Source: Gammaproteobacteria bacterium
GTDB taxonomy: Bacteria > Pseudomonadota > Gammaproteobacteria > GCA-001735895
Assembly (NCBI GenBank): GCA_027293245.1
Contig: JAPUFZ010000340.1
Location: 1 to 5,482, forward strand
Reading direction: 5' to 3'
DNA length: 5,482 bases
Positions within the stretch are counted from its first letter, which is position 1, and each line of letters starts with the position of its first letter. Below, one piece after another: positions 1 through 5,421 of the stretch. Below the pieces are notes generated by a model that was given only the letters and a program-made list of their open reading frames with translations, had not been told where the DNA came from and made no database searches. A program made the translations under genes and the position numbers.

Positions 1-765
1 GTGATTGATGCGATGCGTAAATTCTGGAATTACGATGATTACTTTAACCCCGATGATAGAGTCGAGGGCTTACACAATTATTACGCTTTGTGTAGCTTTC
101 TGGATGATAATATTGGGCAGGTGCTCAAAGCACTGGAGGAAGGCGGTGCTCTAGAGAATACGCAAGTCATCTATACCAGTGACCATGGTGACCTAATCGG
201 CAATCACGGCATCTGGGGGAAATGTTATATGTACGAGGATTCGGTAGGCATACCCATGACCCTGACGGGTCCCGGTATCGAACCTGGCGTCAATACGACC
301 CCGGTATCACTCACCGACCTGGCTAGTACCATAGAATACATTGTCACCGGCCAGGCAAGCGACGCGCAATATCCATGGCAAAGCAGAACGCTTCATAGAC
401 TGATTAAAAAACCAGATCCGGATCGTCCAGTCCTCAGCGAGTATCACGATGGCGGCAGCCCAACGGGATCATTCATGCTACGTCAGGGTCGCTGGAAGTA
501 TATTTACTTCGCAGAAGATAATCCTGATTTGCTATTCGATATGGAAAACGACCCCGGGGAACTAAATAACCTGGTCGCTGAACCCGATTATGAGTCGATC
601 CGAAATGAAATGCTGGCCTCACTGCGCGCTATTCTGGATCCCGAGCAGGCCAATAGAAACGCATTTAGTGACCAGGCACAACTGGTCGAGCAGTTGGGAG
701 GCATTGAAACCATCAGGCAAATGGCGAGCTTTAACCATACCCCGGTCGAGCAAGTCGCATCATGA
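1..765 (+). CDS. Sulfatase (arylsulfatase/choline-sulfatase-like), C-terminal part, truncated by window edge
   Basis: This is the C-terminal half of an alkaline-phosphatase-superfamily sulfatase, which hydrolyses sulfate esters. The frame is open to the window edge, so the GTG at base 1 is probably an internal Val codon. The N-terminal half, with the C-x-P/A-x-R formylglycine signature, lies outside the window. Visible family features in fragment numbering are: the helix YYALCSFLDDNIG (27-39) found upstream of the metal site; the metal-binding DHG (61-63) followed by GNHGIWGK (67-74), whose His and Lys match the sulfate-contacting positions of the family; SLTDLAST (103-110), like the usual S-x-D-L-x-x-T; and a C-terminal block RQGRWKYIYF (161-170) followed by LLFDMENDPGELNNL (177-191). 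The ester substrate cannot be told. The stop lies 30 bases before the CoA-transferase ATG with no terminator between, suggesting one operon. Family assignment is firm; choline, aryl or alkyl specificity is open. Confidence 0.9.
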   Translation: MIDAMRKFWNYDDYFNPDDRVEGLHNYYALCSFLDDNIGQVLKALEEGGALENTQVIYTSDHGDLIGNHGIWGKCYMYEDSVGIPMTLTGPGIEPGVNTTPVSLTDLASTIEYIVTGQASDAQYPWQSRTLHRLIKKPDPDRPVLSEYHDGGSPTGSFMLRQGRWKYIYFAEDNPDLLFDMENDPGELNNLVAEPDYESIRNEMLASLRAILDPEQANRNAFSDQAQLVEQLGGIETIRQMASFNHTPVEQVAS

Positions 766-784
766 CCCCGTCAAAGACAACCCT

Positions 785-789
785 TGAGG
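785..789 (+). promoter_or_regulatory. Shine-Dalgarno site that sets the CoA-transferase start
   Basis: TGAGG, with GAGG as the core match to the anti-Shine-Dalgarno sequence, lies six bases before the ATG at 796. It overlaps the in-frame TTG at 784, which would otherwise be the longest start. This favours ATG 796 over TTG 784. Confidence 0.6.
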
Positions 790-795
790 CATTCC

Positions 796-1980
796 ATGCG
801 CGCATTTGAGGGCATTCGGGTACTGGATTTTACCCATGTATACGCCGGACCCTTTGCCAGTTATCAGCTGGCTGTGATGGGTGCAGAGGTGATCAAGATT
901 GAATCACCGCGAAACCTGGACATGGTACGAACCGATGGTGCCGATTCAGAAAGGACCCGGAATGGTCTTTCGGTGGGATATCTTGCCAACAACCAGGGAA
1001 AGAAATCGATTTGCCTGGATTTGACCCGGGCTGAGGGCTGTGAAATTGCCCGGCAATTGATCGAATCGGCCGATGTACTGGTGGAAAATTACACCCACGG
1101 ACTGGCAAGCTACGGGCTAGGAGCGCAAATGGCGCTGGCGATTAATCCGAAGTTAATTTACTGTTCATTGACTGGCTTTGGCAGCGACAATGAATTCAGT
1201 GGGCGGCCCGCATATGACACCGTGATTCAGGCATTCAGCGGCATGATGTCGGTTAATGGCGAACCAGCCCAGCCACGAATGCGCGTCGGACCCCCCTTGA
1301 TTGACTATGGCACCGGGGCCCAGGCAGCTTTCGCCATCGCCACTGCGTTGTATCAGAGTACCCGCACCGGTAAAGGCCAGGTGATTGAAGTCAACATGCT
1401 CGACGCGGCTCTGATGATGATGTCTCCGTTGGTTCTGGCGGCCATCGATGCGGGTAAAACACCGGCCAGGATGGGTAATCTAAGTCATCGACCTGGATAC
1501 GGTGTGTTCGCCTGTAGCGACGATGCGATCATGGTGGGTGCCTATACCTTTGATCAACACCAGAGATTGTTTTCTAGCCTGAAACTCGACTCGTCAATTA
1601 TCGAGCAAAATGCTGGTGATGTGGTTTCGCTATTCGAGAATGCAGATTGTTTGCGCAGGGAGATGCAGCAGTGTTTCGAAAAACAGGATACATCGCATTG
1701 GGAATTACGCTTAAACGAAGACGATGTGCCGGCCGCCCGGGTACGTGATTTATACGAAATGCTAAAACAGGAGCAGTTGCAACGGGCACCCGGCAGTCAA
1801 TTTCATCGCCTGCAAGATAGCCCGTTAACCGCACCGATCGCCGCATTTACCTACGCCAGCGATGGTCCCGAATTTGACGATTATTGTGCCCGTGCAGGCC
1901 AGGATACTGACGCCGTACTGGGTGATATTGGACTATCTTCCGAGCAGATAGAAGTGCTTAGAGAGAGCGGTGTGATTTGA
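796..1980 (+). CDS. Class III CoA-transferase (CaiB/BaiF family)
   Basis: The product is a 394-residue CoA-transferase of family III, which moves CoA from an acyl-CoA donor to a carboxylic acid (relatives are formyl-CoA:oxalate and carnitine CoA-transferases). In numbering from ATG 796, IRVLDFTHVYAGP (7-19) and VMGAEVIKIESP (27-38) form the typical N-terminal Rossmann part. ADVLVENYTHGLASYGLG (92-109) matches the usual ADVLVENFRPG...LGL block. VGPPLIDYGTG (164-174) carries Asp170, at the place of the catalytic Asp169 of formyl-CoA transferase. TGKGQVIEVNMLDAA (191-205) and the end ESGVI are also family-typical. Length is normal and all core motifs are intact. An in-frame TTG at 784 would add four residues, but a GAGG site six bases before ATG 796 favours the ATG. 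It follows the sulfatase closely, so it probably acts on a carboxylate from the same catabolic route. Donor and acceptor are unknown. Confidence 0.93.
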   Translation: MRAFEGIRVLDFTHVYAGPFASYQLAVMGAEVIKIESPRNLDMVRTDGADSERTRNGLSVGYLANNQGKKSICLDLTRAEGCEIARQLIESADVLVENYTHGLASYGLGAQMALAINPKLIYCSLTGFGSDNEFSGRPAYDTVIQAFSGMMSVNGEPAQPRMRVGPPLIDYGTGAQAAFAIATALYQSTRTGKGQVIEVNMLDAALMMMSPLVLAAIDAGKTPARMGNLSHRPGYGVFACSDDAIMVGAYTFDQHQRLFSSLKLDSSIIEQNAGDVVSLFENADCLRREMQQCFEKQDTSHWELRLNEDDVPAARVRDLYEMLKQEQLQRAPGSQFHRLQDSPLTAPIAAFTYASDGPEFDDYCARAGQDTDAVLGDIGLSSEQIEVLRESGVI

Positions 1981-2027
1981 CCAGGCAGCAATCTCGAATC
2001 GGCCAGTCCCGCATCTCTGTACAGCCA

Positions 2028-2033
2028 TATAAT
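2028..2033 (+). promoter_or_regulatory. Candidate -10 box for the MATE-MFS operon
   Basis: A perfect TATAAT sits in the 86-base gap between the CoA-transferase stop and the MATE start. Initiation about seven bases downstream would give a leader of roughly 27 bases before ATG 2067. No convincing -35 hexamer stands 16 to 18 bases upstream and there is no TGn extension, so an activator or weak basal use is possible. No rho-independent terminator is visible in the gap, so read-through from the upstream genes is also possible. Confidence 0.4.
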
Positions 2034-2066
2034 TCATTTTAACTGATCGTTATTGATGAATACTCG

Positions 2067-3392
2067 ATGAATATATCGATAGATTCGACTATCACTCACC
2101 GTAAGGTCTGGGCGCTCGCCGGGCCGATAATGATTTCGAATATTTCGGTCCCGCTGGTTGGTGCGGTCGACACCGCGGTGGTCGGACGTTTACCTGAACC
2201 GCAGGCGATGGGTGCTGTTGCCCTCGGGGCATTAATATTCAGTTTTCTATTCTGGGGTTTTGGCTTCTTGCGCATGGGCACCACTGGTTTTGTCGCCCGT
2301 GCCCTGGGCGCCAATGATCAACAGGCATTGTCCGATACCCTGTTGCGCGTACTGTTGCTGGCATTAATGCTGGGCTTTCTGATCATATTGCTGAGTCGTC
2401 CAGTCATCGGCTTCGCGTTGTACCTGCTCGAAAGCAGCGTGGAAGTCGAGCAATTAACCGCAAGCTACGCCGGAATCCGTATCTGGAGCGCTCCGGCAAC
2501 CCTGCTCATCTATGTGTTTACCGGTGTCTTTATCGGCATGCATAACACCGGTAAGGCGTTTGTCCTGCAGCTCATATTGAATATCAGCAATATGCTGCTG
2601 GATGTGTTGTTTGTCATCGTCTTTGGTATGGGCGTTGAAGGTGTCGCTCTGGCCACGGTCATCGCCGAGTACCTGGCGGTTTTCTGCGGTTTCATATTGC
2701 TACGCCAGCCAATATTGACTGCGATAAAACAATTCGATTGGCAAAGACTGGTTGAGCGCCATGCACTCGTTCAATTAATGAGCGCCAATGGTAATATCTT
2801 CATTCGTACGCTTTGCCTGGTGTTTTCATTTGCCTACTTCACTGCCCTGAGCGCCAAAATGGGAGAAGTGGTGCTGGCCGCCAATGCCATACTTTTGCAT
2901 TTGCAAAGCATAATGGCTTATGGGCTCGACGGTTTCGCGCATGCGGCCGAAGCGCTCACTGGCAGTGCCTATGGCGCGGGCAGGCGCAAGCAGTTTAGTC
3001 GCTCGGTAAAATTGACCAGCCTGTGGGCAGCGATTATCGCAGGCCTGGTAAGCCTGATGTACCTGTTTTTTGGGAAGCCTATTCTCGGCTTGTTCACTAA
3101 CATTGACAGCGTGCTGGATGCCGCTGCCGTTTACCTGCCGTGGATGATTATTTCACCGCTGATATCAATCTGGAGTTTCCAGCTGGATGGTATATTTATC
3201 GGCGCCGGTTATACCCGGGAAATGCGCAATGCGATGCTGTTTTCTATGCTTGCTTACCTGCTACTACTGAGCGTACTGATACCCTGGTGGGGTAATCATG
3301 GACTGTTTTTGAGCCTGAGTCTTTTTATGCTAATCAGAGCATTAACGCTGGGGTTTTATTATCCAAGAATCCTGGCAGCCATTGGTCGATAG
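2067..3392 (+). CDS. MATE family efflux transporter, DinF-type
   Basis: This 441-residue inner-membrane protein belongs to the multidrug and toxin extrusion family, whose members export organic cations and other compounds against H+ or Na+. About twelve hydrophobic segments are visible, the normal MATE number and length. DinF-clade signatures near the N-terminus include LAGPIMISNISVPLVGAVDT (17-36), with Pro29 and Asp35 in the first helix at the place of the conserved ion-coupling Asp, and FWGFGFLRMGTTGFVARALG (62-81), the FRMGTTG block typical of DinF relatives. ATLLIYVFTGVFIGMHNT (position 159 onward) and the later DGIFIGAGYTREMRNAML block are the paired family segments of the two lobes. 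No strong Shine-Dalgarno is seen before ATG 2067; a nearby ATG at 2056 is out of frame and stops after four codons. The MFS gene starts at its end. DinF was named for damage induction in E. coli, but no LexA box is evident here, so the symbol is not applied. The substrate is unknown. Confidence 0.93.
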   Translation: MNISIDSTITHRKVWALAGPIMISNISVPLVGAVDTAVVGRLPEPQAMGAVALGALIFSFLFWGFGFLRMGTTGFVARALGANDQQALSDTLLRVLLLALMLGFLIILLSRPVIGFALYLLESSVEVEQLTASYAGIRIWSAPATLLIYVFTGVFIGMHNTGKAFVLQLILNISNMLLDVLFVIVFGMGVEGVALATVIAEYLAVFCGFILLRQPILTAIKQFDWQRLVERHALVQLMSANGNIFIRTLCLVFSFAYFTALSAKMGEVVLAANAILLHLQSIMAYGLDGFAHAAEALTGSAYGAGRRKQFSRSVKLTSLWAAIIAGLVSLMYLFFGKPILGLFTNIDSVLDAAAVYLPWMIISPLISIWSFQLDGIFIGAGYTREMRNAMLFSMLAYLLLLSVLIPWWGNHGLFLSLSLFMLIRALTLGFYYPRILAAIGR

Positions 3393-4605
3393 TGTGCTCC
3401 CACTAACACCACATCATCGATTTCTGCTGGGTTCCCTGTCACTTGGGCACATGGTCAATGACTGGGTTGCCGGGACCATCTGGTTACTGGCGCCGGCGAT
3501 AGCCGCGAGCATGGGCCTGGGCCCGACCGAGGTGGGGCTGATTCTGACAATTAATGGTCTCGGTGCCGCGCTCGCCTATATACCAGCGGGCATTTTCGCC
3601 GATCGCTCGACTCATCCCGGATACCTGATGCTGCTCAGCTTCTGGTGGGTAGCGATAGGCTATTTCTCGGCAACCCTGGTATCAGGGTTCTGGGCGATTA
3701 CCCTGTTACTCGCCTTCGGTGTCATGGGCGATGCTTTTTGGCATCCGGTTGCGACCGGGGTACTGGTCAAGGAGATGCCGAAAAGGCGCGCACAGGTACT
3801 GGGTATTCATGCCGTCGGCGGGGGTATCGGCGCCGAGGTATTAGGACCTCTGGCGACTGGTTTTTTGCTGGGTTTCTTCGACTGGCAAACCAGTTTGCAG
3901 ATCCTGGTAATTCCGGCTTTTTTGATGGGGATCTTGTTTATTCCCATCGCAACCCGTATCGGTGCTACTGCCGGTAACAAAATTTCAGCCATCGACTTGA
4001 ATGGACTGGTCAGGCACTGGCTAACCGGTCCAGGGAAGTTGCTGATCCTGGTAATGGTTTTATATAACTTGTCGCTGATTGCAATCCTCAGTATGACACC
4101 ACTTTACCTGCAATCAGAACATGGACTAACTCCCTTCAACGCGGGTCTTATATTTGCGACGATGCTGTTAATTGGCACCATTTTTCAACCGTTTGCCGGT
4201 AAATACACCGATCGCAGGGGCCGTAAACCCTTAATTGTAATCACACTGATTATGAGCAGCCTGTTTGCCACTCTCGCCGGGCTGGGTTCGGGCCTTGGCT
4301 GGGTGGTGACCGGTTTATTGCCGGCGGCTGCCTTGTTGACCAGCATCCGACCCGTGGTACTTGCGGCCGCAGTTGACTATTCAGGGAAATCCGAGGCAAC
4401 CACACTCGGAATCGTATTTACCCTGCTCGATGGTGTCGGCATGCTAGGTGCATTGTTTGCCGGTCTGATCGGTGAATTTTCTCTTAACTATGCTTTTTTA
4501 CTGGCCGCAGGATTCGCGATGGCCTCGGCTTTGATATGCATGTTATTGAGTTTTGATTTCGGCACCCCTTCGTCATTCCGGCCTCCGAGCCGGAATCCAT
4601 CGTAA
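3382..4605 (+). CDS. MFS transporter, Fsr (fosmidomycin-resistance)-like, C-terminus extended by a repeat element
   Basis: This is a major facilitator superfamily permease of about 400 residues with some twelve membrane segments. LGHMVNDWVAG (21-31) in helix 1 resembles the GHFxxDxxxG start of Fsr-type exporters. The helix 2-3 loop has motif A as GIFADRS (70-76), and the second half repeats it as GKYTDRRGRKP (273-283). FWHPVATGVL (119-128) and GGGIGAEVLGPLATG (146-160) fit the same subgroup. No ATG begins the frame. TTG 3382 would overlap the MATE stop by 11 bases, and GTG 3394 would start one base after it; neither has a clear Shine-Dalgarno, so translational coupling to the MATE gene is likely. 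The last 12 residues (396-407, PSSFRPPSRNPS) are encoded by a palindromic intergenic repeat and are not native MFS sequence; the original stop seems to have been displaced. Export of a drug or metabolite is inferred; uptake is not excluded. Confidence 0.9.
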   Translation: MVDSVLPLTPHHRFLLGSLSLGHMVNDWVAGTIWLLAPAIAASMGLGPTEVGLILTINGLGAALAYIPAGIFADRSTHPGYLMLLSFWWVAIGYFSATLVSGFWAITLLLAFGVMGDAFWHPVATGVLVKEMPKRRAQVLGIHAVGGGIGAEVLGPLATGFLLGFFDWQTSLQILVIPAFLMGILFIPIATRIGATAGNKISAIDLNGLVRHWLTGPGKLLILVMVLYNLSLIAILSMTPLYLQSEHGLTPFNAGLIFATMLLIGTIFQPFAGKYTDRRGRKPLIVITLIMSSLFATLAGLGSGLGWVVTGLLPAAALLTSIRPVVLAAAVDYSGKSEATTLGIVFTLLDGVGMLGALFAGLIGEFSLNYAFLLAAGFAMASALICMLLSFDFGTPSSFRPPSRNPS

Positions 4606-4672
4606 CACTAGCTTCCGATCAACACGGGTTTCGATCTGAGTGGATACCGGGTCAAGCCCGGCATGACGAAGG
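4567..4672. repeat. Palindromic intergenic repeat element, two inverted units with 10-bp terminal inverted repeats
   Basis: The 106-base element is bounded by CCTTCGTCAT (4567-4576) and its exact complement ATGACGAAGG (4663-4672). Its left unit (4571-4600) has the form CGTCATTCCGG...CCGGAATCCA and folds into an 8-bp hairpin, ATTCCGGC (4575-4582) with GCCGGAAT (4589-4596) around a six-base loop. The right unit (4640-4668), read on the minus strand, is CGTCATGCCGGG...CCCGGTATCCAC, with CCGGG (4647-4651) pairing CCCGG (4657-4661). The units are therefore diverged copies in opposite orientation separated by about 39 bases. This resembles the REP/MITE-like repeats dispersed in many proteobacterial genomes. 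It overlaps the 3' end of the MFS gene and lies between convergent genes, where its hairpins could hinder read-through or protect mRNA ends. No target-site duplication is visible. Confidence 0.8.
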
Positions 4673-4690
4673 ATCGGATTCCGGAATGAG
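4673..4690 (-). repeat. Third, core-deleted copy of the palindromic repeat
   Basis: Read on the minus strand this is CTCATTCCGGAATCCGAT. It matches the left unit at 4571-4600 except that the middle of the hairpin is gone, so that ATTCCGGC-loop-GCCGGAAT has collapsed to the perfect palindrome ATTCCGGAAT (4678-4687). It directly abuts the right-hand terminal repeat. A 12-base deletion across the hairpin is the simplest explanation. Confidence 0.5.
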
Positions 4691-4696
4691 GTTAAA

Positions 4697-4718
4697 ATTT
4701 TACTTTTGTGAGTAAAAT
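4697..4718 (-). terminator. AT-rich hairpin downstream of the phosphoribosyltransferase gene
   Basis: ATTTTACT (4697-4704) and AGTAAAAT (4711-4718) form a perfect 8-bp stem with a six-base loop. It begins five bases past the minus-strand stop codon. On the minus strand the stem is followed by TTT, a short U-tract; on the plus strand no T-run follows. Position and polarity suit termination of the phosphoribosyltransferase transcript, but the stem is nearly all A-T and the U-tract is short, so it would be weak on its own. Confidence 0.35.
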
Positions 4719-4723
4719 CAGGG

Positions 4724-5284
4724 CTACAAACAATCCTTAATAATTGCGTAAAGTTCGGGCCGATGCTGGGCAATTTCCTCGACGCTCAGTCCTTCCAGTG
4801 AATGGGGGTACTTCAACCACTGTTCGGTTTCGTGCAGGTAGTAATCGGGTGCCTTGCCGGTCTTGTTGCGGGTTGGTTTATAGTAGGGCACGGCTACGCG
4901 AATGTCGTGCGGTGTATTCATCCTTGCCTTGTCAGTCAGGTGGGCAATAACCGATTGAATTGTCAGGCCCGTATCAAACACGTCATCGACTATCAAAAGG
5001 CGATCCTGATGGCGGCAATTCTTGATCAGGTAATTCATACCATGGATGCGGATTTCATTTGAACGACCGTCGATGCCCTGGTATGACGAGGTGCGTATGG
5101 CGATGTGATCGGTCTCGATACCGAACCAGGCCAGCAATTCCTGTACCGCGATTCCCATCGGTGTGCCGCCACGCCAGATCGCGATTATGATGGTTGGTCG
5201 AAAACCATGTTTGATGATTTGCGCGCCGAGTTTAAACGAATCCTCGAGTAACTGCTGCGCAGACAGGTAGAGTTTGTCGCTCAT
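4724..5284 (-). CDS. Phosphoribosyltransferase (purine/hypoxanthine-type, predicted)
   Basis: This is a complete 186-residue cytoplasmic type I phosphoribosyltransferase, which joins a nucleobase to PRPP in salvage. The PRPP-binding loop is IVDDVFDTGLT (98-108), with the Asp100-Asp101 pair and the DTGxT phosphate loop. IAIWRGGTPMG (34-44) is the pyrophosphate-contacting loop with the WRGG form seen in predicted purine phosphoribosyltransferases. Trp156 in EQWLKYP (154-160) lies where such enzymes place an aromatic residue against the base. The protein ends with a short helical-looking tail, LEGLSVEEIAQHRPELYAII. Hypoxanthine, guanine or xanthine is the likeliest base, but specificity cannot be read. 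ATG 5284 is the only good start: an upstream ATG at 5316 is out of frame, and the Shine-Dalgarno is weak. The gene converges on the MFS gene and diverges from a paralogue beginning at 5412, with which it shares a 16-base identical stretch over the LLEDS codons. Confidence 0.88.
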   Translation of the reverse strand: MSDKLYLSAQQLLEDSFKLGAQIIKHGFRPTIIIAIWRGGTPMGIAVQELLAWFGIETDHIAIRTSSYQGIDGRSNEIRIHGMNYLIKNCRHQDRLLIVDDVFDTGLTIQSVIAHLTDKARMNTPHDIRVAVPYYKPTRNKTGKAPDYYLHETEQWLKYPHSLEGLSVEEIAQHRPELYAIIKDCL

Positions 5285-5411
5285 TGTTTATTGCTGTTGG
5301 TTGCGATGCGAAACATCGGGGATAGGATTATTGGCATGGCCCACGTATCATAGCTGCTTTAATTTCCACGGCAAACGCGTTTCGTGAAAAAACTTTCGTG
5401 AAAAAACCTTT
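5285..5411. promoter_or_regulatory. Shared divergent promoter region of the two phosphoribosyltransferase genes
   Basis: The 127-base spacer must hold the upstream control signals of both divergent genes. On the minus strand the best promoter is TTGCCG (plus coordinates 5369-5374), 16 bases, then TATGAT (5347-5352), giving a leader of about 55 bases before ATG 5284. That leader contains a small hairpin, CGATG/CATCG around a five-base loop (5304-5318). On the plus strand no well-spaced pair is seen: TTGGCA (5331-5336) and TTTAAT (5358-5363) are 21 bases apart, which is too far for a standard sigma-70 promoter. The plus-side end of the spacer is occupied by tandem repeats. Confidence 0.4.
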
Positions 5412-5421
5412 GTGAATAAAC
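5380..5421 (+). repeat. Three tandem 14-base repeats overlapping the start of the second phosphoribosyltransferase gene
   Basis: Units are TTTCGTGAAAAAAC (5380-5393), an identical copy (5394-5407), and CTTTGTGAATAAAC (5408-5421) with three differences. The third unit contains the GTG start codon and codons 2 to 3 of the downstream gene. The first two units therefore look like duplications of the gene's own start region by replication slippage, with the coding copy since diverged. The repeat also places a purine-rich GAAAAAA five bases before the start GTG, which could serve as a weak ribosome-binding context. Confidence 0.85.
5384..5415 (+). other. Two GTG mini-ORFs chained by GTGA overlaps ahead of the second phosphoribosyltransferase gene
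   Basis: GTG at 5384 opens a five-codon frame (MKKLS) ending in TGA 5399-5401. That stop overlaps the next GTG (5398) as GTGA. The second frame (MKKPL) ends in TGA 5413-5415, which overlaps GTG 5412 of the phosphoribosyltransferase gene in the same way. The pattern follows automatically from a 14-base repeat unit that contains GTGA. No Shine-Dalgarno precedes the first GTG, so translation of these peptides is a possibility and is not demonstrated. Confidence 0.3.

Noticed and set aside
784..795. TTG 784 as the start of the CoA-transferase
   Set aside because: The GAGG ribosome site overlaps this codon and is correctly spaced for ATG 796, and the family sequence begins only at the later Met-Arg-Ala-Phe.
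893..1108. Minus-strand and alternate-frame short ORFs inside the sulfatase, CoA-transferase, MATE, MFS and phosphoribosyltransferase genes
   Set aside because: All lie fully or almost fully within well-supported genes, have no recognisable domain and no ribosome site, and show compositions expected of shadow frames.
1981..2066. Terminator between the CoA-transferase and MATE genes
   Set aside because: No GC-rich inverted repeat followed by a T-run is visible in this 86-base gap.
3343..3396. MATE-MFS gene fusion or frameshift
   Set aside because: The MFS frame has a stop at 3343-3345, and both proteins are of full family length with intact ends, so they are two separate overlapping or abutting genes.
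4573..4773. Minus-strand 66-codon frame containing HAGLDPVSTQ
   Set aside because: It is the translation of the palindromic repeat element running on into the phosphoribosyltransferase 3' end in another frame; such peptides are a known artefact of these repeats.
5331..5363. Plus-strand sigma-70 promoter TTGGCA ... TTTAAT for the second phosphoribosyltransferase
   Set aside because: The spacing of 21 bases is outside the usual 16 to 18, and the nearer TATCAT at 5346 is only nine bases from TTGGCA.
5380..5421. CRISPR-like array
   Set aside because: The 14-base units are directly adjacent with no spacers and too short for CRISPR repeats.
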